DNA of 64,000 nucleotides, from positions 1-64,000 of the forward strand of contig JAXGQR010000011.1 in NCBI GenBank assembly GCA_040766325.1, read 5' to 3'. Shown here piece after piece: positions 24,819 to 33,269 of the stretch. Numbering within the stretch: position 1 is the stretch's first letter; each line of letters begins with the position of its first letter. Origin of the DNA: Dehalobacterium sp040766325 (GTDB lineage: Bacteria; Bacillota; Dehalobacteriia; Dehalobacteriales; Dehalobacteriaceae). The position numbers and the translations under genes were made by a program. The notes below the pieces were generated by a model that was not told where the DNA came from, did not search any database, and saw nothing but the letters and a program-made list of their open reading frames with translations.

Positions 24819-26333
24819 CTAAATTTCTTTCTTTAGATTAAATGTCTTAATTTTGTGCTGCAAATTTTGTCTTAAAATGCCTAACTCTTTTGCTGTTCTC
24901 GTAATATTCCAATTATTTCTCAGAAGTGCATCAAGGATCATGCTCTTTTCATATTCCAGCAAATTACTCCGCAGAGTGCCCTTAATGCCGGGAATATATT
25001 TTGAAATTCCCTTCGTTTTGAGGAGGCGCTCTTGAAAATACATGGGCAAATGCTTCATATCCAACTCTTCTTCCTGATGCTCAACAAAATTCATGGCGCT
25101 TTCAATAATATTTTCTAATTCCCTGACGTTGCCCGGCCAATAATAATGTTCTAAAAGCTTAATTAGATCAGGAGAAATTTTCTGAACAAATAAGCCGAAT
25201 TTGTCATTAAATTTTCTGATAAAATAGAGGCTGAGAACTTGAATATCACCTTTTCTTTCCCGCAGTGGAGGAATATCTATTGTTACCGTGGCGAGACGGA
25301 AAAACAAATCCGATCGAATTACCTGCTCTTGCACGGCCACAAAAGGATCTAGATTAGTAGCACTAATGATCCTGGTATTAATCGGCACCTCCTTTTTGCT
25401 GCCAATTCTCCGGACCACTTTATCCTGCAGCACCCTTAATAGTTTTGCTTGCAACGAAAATGGCATGGAATTGAGTTCATCTAAAAATATGGTACCGTCT
25501 TCTGCTTGTTCAAATAATCCGGGAATATCAACCGCTCCGGTAAAAGCTCCTTTTACTGTACCGAATAATATGCTTTCCAGAAGGGTATCAGGAATGGCTG
25601 CACAATTAACCGGTACAAAGGGGCCTTTAGCATATAAACTGGCATTATGAATTCCCTGAGCAAAAAGCTCTTTGCCCGTACCAGTTTCTCCGGCAATTAA
25701 TATGGGTGAACTATGTCCGCCAACCTTTCTTGCTAAAGCAACCGTTTCCTTTATTTCCACACTGTCACCAATAATGTCATCCAGAAGATATCTGGCTCCC
25801 TTTCCATGTTCCGGATTATTTTCTTCCTTGGTCAATTTCTTCTGCATTTCAAGGGTATTGGATATGAATTCACCGATGGTTTTGACATCTCGTCCAATAG
25901 TATAAACACCGGCCAGTTTTTCTTGATAAAAGAACGGATAAGCATTGATTAAAATATCATTTCTTCTTCCATCGGGCAAGTGGTATTTATAATGATGCTC
26001 AATTAAGGGCTTGACAGTTCTCATAACCTGATGCGTAACCGCTTCCTGAAAGTTATTTTCCCTGATATAGGAATAGACATCGGCTTCTTTTTTTCCCAAA
26101 ACATCGGATCTTTTTAACCCTTCTGTCTTTTCCACCTCTCGATTGTATAAAATAATTTTTCCTTCTTCATCGGTAGCATAAACACCCTCGTGGATACTAT
26201 CAAGTATTGTTTTTAACAGCTGATTCTCCCGCTCAAGGACATCTTTTTCCTGCCGAAGCTGCGCATTGGTCTCTTTCAGCGTCTCATTTTCACGTTTCAG
26301 TAACTCCAGTCCATCCATGTCAGTTCTTTTCAT
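24819..26333 (-). CDS. PAS-domain sigma-54-dependent transcriptional activator of MttB module 2
   Basis: 504 residues from ATG 26333, seven bases after GGGGG. Residues 10-43 form a coiled coil (LLKRENETLKETNAQLRQEK); about 43-160 a PAS domain (SIHEGVYATDEEGKIILYN); about 185-410 an AAA+ domain with Walker A GETGTGKELFAQ (near 216), the sigma-54 contact loop GAFTGA (near 262) and Walker B TIFLDELNS; and the C-terminus a Fis-type HTH (NITRTAKELGILRQNLQHKI). Such proteins bind enhancers and use ATP to open sigma-54 promoters. Here the PAS domain is the only sensor, so it probably responds to a ligand or redox signal directly. It reads toward mttB copy 2. Stop is TAG. Confidence 0.93.
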   Translation of the reverse strand: MKRTDMDGLELLKRENETLKETNAQLRQEKDVLERENQLLKTILDSIHEGVYATDEEGKIILYNREVEKTEGLKRSDVLGKKEADVYSYIRENNFQEAVTHQVMRTVKPLIEHHYKYHLPDGRRNDILINAYPFFYQEKLAGVYTIGRDVKTIGEFISNTLEMQKKLTKEENNPEHGKGARYLLDDIIGDSVEIKETVALARKVGGHSSPILIAGETGTGKELFAQGIHNASLYAKGPFVPVNCAAIPDTLLESILFGTVKGAFTGAVDIPGLFEQAEDGTIFLDELNSMPFSLQAKLLRVLQDKVVRRIGSKKEVPINTRIISATNLDPFVAVQEQVIRSDLFFRLATVTIDIPPLRERKGDIQVLSLYFIRKFNDKFGLFVQKISPDLIKLLEHYYWPGNVRELENIIESAMNFVEHQEEELDMKHLPMYFQERLLKTKGISKYIPGIKGTLRSNLLEYEKSMILDALLRNNWNITRTAKELGILRQNLQHKIKTFNLKKEI

Positions 26334-26352
26334 CATCAATCCCCCATAGAAG

Positions 26353-26399
26353 ACGGGGACAGTCTCAGACCGATGAAATCAGTCTTAAACCATCCCCGT
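26353..26399. repeat. Imperfect 47-bp palindrome between the UspA-like and activator genes
   Basis: Outer arms ACGGGGA (26353-26359) and TCCCCGT (26393-26399). Inner arms AGTCTCAGACCGAT and ATCAGTCTTAAAC-type sequence pair with a few mismatches. No strong T run. It may act as the UspA-like gene's terminator or be a REP-like palindrome. Confidence 0.5.
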
Positions 26400-26408
26400 T
26401 GTTTATCC

Positions 26409-27074
26409 TCAGTCAGTCATTGAGACATTCTTTAATTCTTTGACAAAATTATCGGTCACATGAACATGCATCGTGCCCTTTTCGCCGAGGAATTTAAATA
26501 TCCCATTATCAAAATCCGTACCAATTTCTTTAAAGAAAATACCCTCGTAAGCTGCATCGGCAGTATGATGAAAACTAACCCGGTATCCATCATCTTCCGG
26601 AATCAAATATGCCCGCACCCCTTTTTCATAGTGATCTTCACGGTCAATCAAAGCTCGGGCTACAGAAACAATATGCAGGTCAATAAATGGAATTTCTCGG
26701 AGCAAAACATTAACAATAGATCCCTTAGTAATCTCACGCCAACGGCTTTGTGCTGTTTGACCAATAATTATCTGGGTTATGCGTTTCTCTCGGGCAACCT
26801 GGGCAATTACCTTAGCCACAGGGCGTTTTTCATTATCCATAACAATAAATTCATCTGCGTTGTTTTCTTCGGCTAGTTTTCTCCAAAACTCTATATAAGC
26901 GGTACGTTCACCGTCAAGTTCTTCATAAGGCAGGGGGTCAATGGTCAAAATATAGAGAGGACAATCCATCATATTGGCAATTTTTGCCCCCCTCCTAATC
27001 AAACGTTCTCCATTGGGCCCATAAACTACGCAGACAAGAATACTTTCATCCATCCGCGTTTTGCATTTTTTCAT
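26409..27074 (-). CDS. Universal stress protein (UspA)-like nucleotide-binding protein
   Basis: 221 residues, ATG preceded by AAGGAGG. The first 145 residues follow the UspA/KdpD-linker fold: ILVCVVYGPNGERLIRRGAKIANMMDCPLYILTIDPLP, and later RITQIIIGQTAQSRWREITKGSIVNVLL, the G-2x-G-9x-G/S-like ATP-binding segment. The C-terminal 75 residues (EKGVRAYLIPEDDGYRVSFHHT...) are an extension I do not recognise. KdpD-type Usp domains act in potassium or osmotic sensing, but there is no histidine kinase here. It sits upstream of the module 2 activator on the same strand and divergently from the Mrp operon. A role in ion or stress sensing is only a guess. Confidence 0.75.
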   Translation of the reverse strand: MKKCKTRMDESILVCVVYGPNGERLIRRGAKIANMMDCPLYILTIDPLPYEELDGERTAYIEFWRKLAEENNADEFIVMDNEKRPVAKVIAQVAREKRITQIIIGQTAQSRWREITKGSIVNVLLREIPFIDLHIVSVARALIDREDHYEKGVRAYLIPEDDGYRVSFHHTADAAYEGIFFKEIGTDFDNGIFKFLGEKGTMHVHVTDNFVKELKNVSMTD

Positions 27075-27226
27075 TTTTTCCTCCTTCCGGTTCTATCACC
27101 GGATATGTAATAGTGTATTTTGCATTATATCATATAGTATAAGAAAGGTTTTTTCAATTATTATTATGCTAATTATTAATGATAGATATTTACCGCTACT
27201 AAGGTGCATAATTTAATAATTTAGTA

Positions 27227-27300
27227 TATAATATATAGTAGCTTTGGCGAAAATCACCAAGGTTTTTATTTTTCTGAGACACGGTCAGGGAGGTACGATA
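27227..27300 (+). promoter_or_regulatory. Promoter -10 and short structured leader of the Mrp operon
   Basis: A TATAAT (27227-27232) without a good -35 would start transcription near 27239. The leader then forms CTTTGG (27242-27247) with CCAAGG (27257-27262), and CTGA (27274-27277) with TCAG (27285-27288). The second helix ends at the ribosome site GGGAGGT (27288-27294). Two compact hairpins abutting the ribosome site suggest translational control. Sodium (DUF1646/Na+-I) riboswitches are known upstream of Na+ antiporter genes, but I cannot confirm the consensus here. Confidence 0.4.
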
Positions 27301-29703
27301 TTGAATATTATTCATCTGATCATTTTTATACCATTAATTGCAGCATTTTTTGTCCCCTTATTTTATAAACAATTCTCTAAAATCCATACCGGTTGGTTTG
27401 TGCTGCCTATTCCGGCTTTGTTATTTGCCCGTCTGGTCACTGAGGTTCCCGTAGTCTCAGAGGGAGGGTCTTTCATGCACACCTTGACCTGGATCCCTTC
27501 CCTGGATATTAATCTAACCGTTTGCCTTGATGGTCTTTCACTGCTCTTTGGGCTGATAATATTGGGAGTAGGTACTCTGGTAGTACTCTATTCCATTTAT
27601 TACTTGGACAAGGAACGGGAAGCCTTAGGTAATTTTTATCTTTACTTGTTGATTTTTATGGGTGCCATGTTAGGACTGGTCTTTTCTGATCATCTTATGC
27701 TCCTTTATGCCTTTTGGGAACTAACCAGTGTATCCTCCTTTTTATTGATTGCCTATTGGTATCAAAGAAAAAACTCTCGTGCCGGTGCACAGAAGGCACT
27801 CTTTATAACAATTTTTGGCGGGTTATGCATGCTGACGGGATTTATCCTTCTTTCTTCCGGTATGGAGACATACAGCATTCGGGAAATTATTGGATCAGGA
27901 AAAGACGCAACCCAAATGCCCCTGTTTTTGCCGGCTATGGTGCTTATTTTGCTAGGATCATTTACTAAATCTGCTCAATTTCCCTTTCATATTTGGCTAC
28001 CGGATGCCATGGAAGCACCTACTCCGATCAGCGCCTATCTTCACTCGGCAACTATGGTTAAGGCAGGTATTTATCTTGTAGCCCGTTTGACCCCAATCTT
28101 TGGCGGTATTATGCTTTGGTTTTGGCTTGTCTCTTTGGTAGGATTGATCACCTTGTTCTGGGGTTCCTTTTCTGCTGTAAAACAAACGGATCTCAAAGCC
28201 ATGTTAGCCTTCTCCACCGTGAGCCAATTGGGTATGATTATGTGTCTTTTGGGCTTGGGATCTGTTGCGTTGGCGGAACCCTATAACATAGAATCTTCTC
28301 TTTATCCTGCCGCTATGCTTACGGCAATTTTTCATCTTGTAAACCACTCCACTTTTAAAGGCTGCCTTTTTATGATAGTGGGAATTATCGACCATAATAC
28401 CGGAACCCGAGATATCCGAAAATTAGGTGGACTGATCCGCATCATGCCCGTATCATTTACCATGATGATGATCGGTGGCTTTTCTATGGCCGGCTTACCT
28501 CCTTTTAGCGGTTTTTTGAGTAAAGAACTGTTTTTTACCAGTGTCTTACATATTGCCCGCCTAGATATCTTTCAATTGGAAACCTGGGGGTTAATTTTCC
28601 CGGTCGTAGCCTGGATCGCCAGTATTTTTACCTTTGTTTACTGCATGATTCTGATCTTTAAAACCTTTTTCGGAAAATATCAACCGCAAAAATTGGAAAA
28701 AGAGGCTTATGAAGGTAGTTGGAAGATGCTGATTCCCCCTCTGATGCTTGCATCTTTAACAATCCTGTTTTTCTTTTATCCAAATATCCTGGCCGAGTAC
28801 CTTTTGCTTCCGGCTTTAGCCGCTGTTTTGCCTAATATGGCAGCTATGGGGTTCGGTATTGAACCCATATTAGCCTGGCACGGCTGGACAACAGAACTGT
28901 TGATGACCCTCGGGGTGGTGATTTTGGGTGTTTTTCTCTATCTTACCTTTTCCCGATGGTCCAGGATCTATTATCAACTGCCTGCATGGCTCACCTTAAA
29001 TCACGGCTACGAACGTTTCTTAGTTCTCATTGAAAAAGTTTCTAAAACCATCACCAACACTTATATGACCGGTTTTACCAGAGACTATTTATCCTATATC
29101 TTTCTCTTTGTGATATTGTTGATAGGCAGCAGTCTATTTGTTCATGGCAATATTTCTTTTGACTTTTCCGATAACAGTCCTATTGCAATATATGAGGTAA
29201 TCTTGGTCCTGGTGCTGATTGGTGCTGCTTTAACTGTCGCTCTGGCCTACAACCGGTTAGCCAGCATTATCGCCTTAGGTGTTATGGGCTATGTTGTCGC
29301 CATGTTCTTTGTTGTTTTCCGAGCGCCGGACCTGGCCTTAACCCAGTTAGTGGTAGAAACAGTCACCACGACCCTTTTCCTACTCTGCTTTTATCATTTA
29401 CCTAAATTGAAAAAAGAAGTTAGCCGACTATCTTTTAAAGTCACTAATTTATTAATATCCTTAGGTGTAGGCTTGATCTTTACCGTTATGGCTTTATCGG
29501 CTCAAGGACACCAGCTTTTTCCACCTATATCCGATTTTTTTGAAAATTCCTATGAGCTGGCTGGAGCAAATAACATGGTTAATGCTCTTTTGGTTGATTT
29601 CCGAGGGTTTGATACTATGCTGGAAATTACCGTATTCACCATCGCCGGCATCGGTGTTTACACCTTAATTAAACTAAGGATGTCTGGGAGGGATTCAGAT
29701 TGA
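27301..29703 (+). CDS. mnhA: Mrp Na+/H+ antiporter subunit A
   Basis: 800 residues from the TTG at 27301, which has GGGAGGT seven bases upstream; the longer in-frame reading from 27244 would include the leader hairpins. The N-terminal 500 residues are NuoL/ND5-like (DGLSLLFGLIILGVGTLVVLY, LLYAFWELTSVSSFLLIAYW, SAYLHSATMVKAGIYLVARL). The C-terminal part has the MrpA-specific MbhD/MbhE-like helices (ADLALTQLVVE-type segment FRAPDLALTQLVVETVTTTL, and NALLVDFRGFDTMLEITVF). It is the largest subunit of the membrane complex that exchanges Na+ for H+. First gene of mnhABCDEFG. Confidence 0.96.
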   Translation: MNIIHLIIFIPLIAAFFVPLFYKQFSKIHTGWFVLPIPALLFARLVTEVPVVSEGGSFMHTLTWIPSLDINLTVCLDGLSLLFGLIILGVGTLVVLYSIYYLDKEREALGNFYLYLLIFMGAMLGLVFSDHLMLLYAFWELTSVSSFLLIAYWYQRKNSRAGAQKALFITIFGGLCMLTGFILLSSGMETYSIREIIGSGKDATQMPLFLPAMVLILLGSFTKSAQFPFHIWLPDAMEAPTPISAYLHSATMVKAGIYLVARLTPIFGGIMLWFWLVSLVGLITLFWGSFSAVKQTDLKAMLAFSTVSQLGMIMCLLGLGSVALAEPYNIESSLYPAAMLTAIFHLVNHSTFKGCLFMIVGIIDHNTGTRDIRKLGGLIRIMPVSFTMMMIGGFSMAGLPPFSGFLSKELFFTSVLHIARLDIFQLETWGLIFPVVAWIASIFTFVYCMILIFKTFFGKYQPQKLEKEAYEGSWKMLIPPLMLASLTILFFFYPNILAEYLLLPALAAVLPNMAAMGFGIEPILAWHGWTTELLMTLGVVILGVFLYLTFSRWSRIYYQLPAWLTLNHGYERFLVLIEKVSKTITNTYMTGFTRDYLSYIFLFVILLIGSSLFVHGNISFDFSDNSPIAIYEVILVLVLIGAALTVALAYNRLASIIALGVMGYVVAMFFVVFRAPDLALTQLVVETVTTTLFLLCFYHLPKLKKEVSRLSFKVTNLLISLGVGLIFTVMALSAQGHQLFPPISDFFENSYELAGANNMVNALLVDFRGFDTMLEITVFTIAGIGVYTLIKLRMSGRDSD

Positions 29704-30140
29704 AACGTCATGAAGATATGATTTTACAGACAGTAGCCAGGATTGCCGTCTTTATCATTTTAGCCGTTGCCGTTTACCTCTTTTGGGGCGGGCACCATCA
29801 GCCGGGCGGCGGTTTTGTCGGTGGATTAATTGTGAGCGCTGCTGTGATTCTGCTGTATTTATCCTTTGACCTAAAAAGCGTACTCGCCGGCATTTCCATG
29901 GATTTTAAAATCTTGGCCCCTATTGGTGTTTTCATTGCTGTGATCACAGGTGTGATTCCCGTATTTCTGGGTCAGCCCTTTTTAAGTCAATCCTTTGGTT
30001 ATTTTAATCTCCCTATCTTTGGAGAAACAGAACTAGCCAGTGCAGTTTTATTCGATACCGGCGTCGCCTTGGCAGTAATCGGAACTGCTCTTACCATCAT
30101 AACTTCCATCAGCGAGGATGAATGCACATGGAAACATTAA
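29700..30140 (+). CDS. mnhB: Mrp Na+/H+ antiporter subunit B
   Basis: 146 residues starting with TTG at 29700, overlapping the mnhA stop by four bases. Four membrane helices. The MrpB signature region FWGGHHQPGGGFVGGLIVSAAVIL is at residues 28-51, and the middle has the family's periplasmic loop ending PIFGETELASAVLFDTGVALAV. It is required for complex assembly. Confidence 0.94.
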   Translation: MKRHEDMILQTVARIAVFIILAVAVYLFWGGHHQPGGGFVGGLIVSAAVILLYLSFDLKSVLAGISMDFKILAPIGVFIAVITGVIPVFLGQPFLSQSFGYFNLPIFGETELASAVLFDTGVALAVIGTALTIITSISEDECTWKH

Positions 30141-30466
30141 TCTCAGTTCTAATCGGTATCCTTTTTACCATTGGTGTTTATTTAATATTGTCAAAAGATT
30201 TGCTTCATATTATTTTCGGCAGCTCAATCCTTTCCCATGGAGCCCATTTGCTTATTATCACCATGGGCGGATTAAAAAAAGGTGCACCCCCCTTAGTAAG
30301 TGAAAATGCAATGTCTTATGCGGATCCTTTACCTCAGGCATTGATTCTGACTGCTATTGTCATTAATTTTGCCGTTACCGCATTTCTCCTAGTACTGGCC
30401 TACCGGGCCTATGATGTGTTGGGCACCAACAAGATGAATCAATTAAGGGGGATTGATAATGAATAA
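30122..30466 (+). CDS. mnhC: Mrp Na+/H+ antiporter subunit C
   Basis: 114 residues (two fewer if the ATG at 30128 is used; spacing from GAGG allows either). NuoK-like with three helices: GILFTIGVYLILSKDLLHIIFGSSILSHGAHLL and the C-terminal DPLPQALILTAIVINFAVTAFLLVLAYRAY are typical of MrpC. It overlaps mnhB by 19 bases. Confidence 0.94.
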   Translation: MHMETLISVLIGILFTIGVYLILSKDLLHIIFGSSILSHGAHLLIITMGGLKKGAPPLVSENAMSYADPLPQALILTAIVINFAVTAFLLVLAYRAYDVLGTNKMNQLRGIDNE

Positions 30467-31949
30467 CTTGATTGTTCTGCCTTTGCTGATCCCCTTGGTA
30501 TGCGGCTTGGTGACAGCTATTTTTCGTAAGAAGATCCTTTTTCAGAAAATATTCAGTATGCTTGGCGTCATTTTGACCGGCATCACGTCCTTTTATCTTG
30601 TAAGCCAAGTTTCTTCCCAGGGAATACAAACCTTACAATTTGGCGGCTGGCCGGCTCCCTATGGGATCACCTTTGCTTTAGATATGTTTGCCGCACTGCT
30701 CCTTTTGACAGCCAGCTTAGTCTCTTTTGCCTGTCTCTTGTTTGCCTTCTCTTCCATCGGGCAGGAGCGGGAAAAGTATTACTTTTACCCTTTATACCAG
30801 TTTTTAATGGTAGGAGTTAACGGTTCCTTTTTAACAGGTGACCTTTTTAATCTTTTTGTCTGCTTTGAAGTCATGCTCCTGGCATCTTATGTATTGCTTT
30901 CCCTAGGGGGAACAAAACCACAACTTCGAGAATCCATTAAGTACATTATTATTAACACCATTTCATCGTCCCTGTTTCTTATAGCCATAGCTTATCTTTA
31001 TCGCATTACAGGCACGGTCAATATGGCTCATCTTTCCCTCCTTATCAAGCAGGCGGGACAAGATGGTCTGATCACTACGGTGGCTATGCTCTTTCTCGTT
31101 GTTTTTAGTCTTAAAGCCGGTCTCTTGCTCTTTTTCTGGCTGCCGGGTTCATATAGTACGCCTCCGGCGTCAGTTAGGGCCGTCTTTGGGGCTCTTCTGA
31201 CTAAGGTGGGTATTTACGCAATTTTCCGAGTCTTCTCCCTGATTTTTTATCATCAGCCGGAAACAACCCACTTATTTTTAGGTTTAATAGCTCTCTTTAC
31301 CATGCTTTTAGGAGGTATGGGGGCTATAGCATATTGGGATATCCATAAAATTTTATCCTATAATGTCATCATCTCTGTCGGATTTATCGTCGCAGGGTTT
31401 GCCGTCTATTCTCTGGATGCTATCATTGGTGCCATCTATTACCTAATGCACGATATGATAGTCAAGGCACTGCTCTTTCTCATCGGTGGAGCCATGATTG
31501 GCATTACCGGCACTAACAACTTGAAAAAAATGAGCGGTCTAATCCGCAATCATCCCCTGTTAGGCTGGATGTTTTTCATTGGCGCGCTGGCCGTAGCCGG
31601 CATTCCACCATTAAGCGGTTTTGTCGGTAAACTGCTTATCACCCAGGGGGCACTGGGTAAAGGAGCCGAGATCCCGTTTTTCTATGCACTGGCTGCTATA
31701 GGTTTATTATCCAGCCTGATGGTTCTTTATTCTATGATGAAAATTTTCACTAATGGTTTTTGGGGCGAAACTCTATTAAGCAAGAATATGGAAAAAATAG
31801 ACACCAAAGGCTTGATTTTCCCTTGTATGTTTTTATTAAGTATTATTATTTTCTTAGGTTTAGGAGGAGAGGTGCTTTATCCTTATCTGGAACAAGCATC
31901 CCATGCTCTCTTAAATCCCGAAATTTATATTAAAGCCGTTTTAGAGTAA
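30459..31949 (+). CDS. mnhD: Mrp Na+/H+ antiporter subunit D
   Basis: 496 residues from ATG 30459, with GGGGG eight bases upstream; TTG 30453 is too close to that site. NuoN/ND2-like with about 14 helices: FNLFVCFEVMLLASYVLLSLGG (conserved membrane Glu), LLFFWLPGSYSTPPASVRAVFGALLTKVGIYAIFR (conserved Lys), and YLMHDMIVKALLFLIGGAMI. The charged membrane residues form the proton path. It overlaps mnhC by eight bases; a 91-base gap to mnhE follows. Confidence 0.95.
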   Translation: MNNLIVLPLLIPLVCGLVTAIFRKKILFQKIFSMLGVILTGITSFYLVSQVSSQGIQTLQFGGWPAPYGITFALDMFAALLLLTASLVSFACLLFAFSSIGQEREKYYFYPLYQFLMVGVNGSFLTGDLFNLFVCFEVMLLASYVLLSLGGTKPQLRESIKYIIINTISSSLFLIAIAYLYRITGTVNMAHLSLLIKQAGQDGLITTVAMLFLVVFSLKAGLLLFFWLPGSYSTPPASVRAVFGALLTKVGIYAIFRVFSLIFYHQPETTHLFLGLIALFTMLLGGMGAIAYWDIHKILSYNVIISVGFIVAGFAVYSLDAIIGAIYYLMHDMIVKALLFLIGGAMIGITGTNNLKKMSGLIRNHPLLGWMFFIGALAVAGIPPLSGFVGKLLITQGALGKGAEIPFFYALAAIGLLSSLMVLYSMMKIFTNGFWGETLLSKNMEKIDTKGLIFPCMFLLSIIIFLGLGGEVLYPYLEQASHALLNPEIYIKAVLE

Positions 31950-32040
31950 AATAGGCTCTGATGCACTTAAACAAATAACTCGTGGCTCTTGAAATTGGGA
32001 CTGAGTCCATACAATTTGTTATAAATAAGAGGTGATTTTC

Positions 32041-32516
32041 TTGCCCATTCAACTATTATTAAATATCTTCATCGCCGTGCTGTGGGTTTTACTCCAGAAT
32101 TCGTGGACCGGCCTGACTTTTTTCGTGGGCTACCTAGTGGGGCTCTTTCTAATTTTTCTCATGCGCCGTTTTTTCCCCACTCCCTTTTACTTAAGAAAGC
32201 TGTTTGCCATGATTTATCTGCTCTTGGTTTTATTCGAGAAATGATCTCCTCAGCCATTTTCGTCTTGCGCGCTGTTTTGAGTCCTAAGATTAACATTAAT
32301 CCCGGTTTTTTTATCCTGGAAACTCAACTACGCGGCAGTTGGGAGCTAACAACACTATCCCTACTCATTACCTTAACTCCCGGATCTGTGGTCATTGGAA
32401 TTTCACCGGAAGAAGACCGTCTCTTCGTCCACGCTGTTGATATTCCTGATATGCGTGATGCCGTGATTAGATCCAAGGATGCTTTTGAATATGCTATTAT
32501 GGGGGTAACGCGCTAA
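32041..32516 (+). pseudogene. mnhE: Mrp Na+/H+ antiporter subunit E with a single-base frameshift
   Basis: Start is TTG 32041, after AGAGGTGA. The first 63 codons give MPIQLLLNIFIAVLWVLLQNSWTGLTFFVGYLVGL...IYLLLV. The frame then ends in TGA, while the next frame continues FIREMISSAIFVLRAVLSPKININPGFF and ends GITR-like VTR at 32516. Adding one T to the T4 run at 32228-32231 restores a 158-residue MnhE of normal length. The rest of the operon is intact and MnhE is needed for Mrp activity, so a sequencing error is the simpler explanation. A genuine mutation would probably disable the antiporter. Confidence 0.82.
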
Positions 32517-32800
32517 TGTTGAAAACCATTTTAACCATATCGCTGATTTTTATATCCATTGCGATCGCGATGGCTCTTTTTCGCGTCATTAAAGGGCCTA
32601 CCACTCCCGATCGGGTCATGGCTTTGGATGCCATCGGTATTTACCTAATCGCTCTGGTAGCAATTCTATCAGTTTCCCTTAACACCCACGCATTTTTTGA
32701 TGTGATGCTCCAATTAGGGGTCTTATCCTTTATTGGTACTGCTGCTTATTCCCGATATCTGGAAAGGGGGTATATTATTGAACGTGATCATGATCGGTGA
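32516..32800 (+). CDS. mnhF: Mrp Na+/H+ antiporter subunit F
   Basis: 94 residues; its ATG overlaps the mnhE stop (TAATG). Three helices with the MrpF signature FRVIKGPTTPDRVMALDAIG at residues 22-41 and VMLQLGVLSFIGTAAYSRYLERG near the end. Small membrane subunit. Confidence 0.94.
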   Translation: MLKTILTISLIFISIAIAMALFRVIKGPTTPDRVMALDAIGIYLIALVAILSVSLNTHAFFDVMLQLGVLSFIGTAAYSRYLERGYIIERDHDR

Positions 32801-33131
32801 GATTATCGGCGCTTTGCTCATCCTGAGTGGGGCTGTACTAGGTTTTTTTAGTGCCATCGGCATCATCCGCTTTCCTGATGTCTATACCAGAGCCCATGCT
32901 GCTTCTAAGAGTTCTTCTCTGGGCGTGCTTCTAATTTTAACCGGTACTTTTTTCTATTTCTGGTTGGTAGATGGTTTCATCAGCATTCGCCTTCTTTTAG
33001 CTTTGGCTTTTATCTTTCTCACCACCCCGGTAGGAACCCATCTAATGATCCGCGCTGCTTACCGTTCCGGCATTGGAATACATGCCGAGACCCAGAAACA
33101 ACAGAGGGAAGTCGACCAAGACTTCATCTAA
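32778..33131 (+). CDS. mnhG: Mrp Na+/H+ antiporter subunit G
   Basis: 117 residues from TTG 32778, with GGGGG seven bases upstream. The MrpG signature FFSAIGIIRFPDVYTRAHAASKSS is at about residues 22-45, followed by two helices (LGVLLILTGTFFYFWLV, LALAFIFLTTPVGTHLMIRAAYRSG). It overlaps mnhF by 23 bases and is the last Mrp gene. Confidence 0.93.
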   Translation: MNVIMIGEIIGALLILSGAVLGFFSAIGIIRFPDVYTRAHAASKSSSLGVLLILTGTFFYFWLVDGFISIRLLLALAFIFLTTPVGTHLMIRAAYRSGIGIHAETQKQQREVDQDFI

Positions 33132-33269
33132 GATTAAGAAATAAGGAACCTTTTTTCAAAAATTAGAGAACAATTGTACCGGGCTAATCATATTATATAG
33201 CAGCAAGCTTATGAATCTTAATGGACTTGCCTGTAAAATAAATTGGCGTACCAAAAAGGGAGTGATTTA

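Noticed and set aside
27244..27300. N-terminal extension of MnhA
   Set aside because: It would translate the leader hairpins; TTG 27301 has a proper ribosome site and begins at the first membrane helix.
32032..32516. Two separate small genes at mnhE
   Set aside because: The two frames together give one MnhE of normal length if one T is added.
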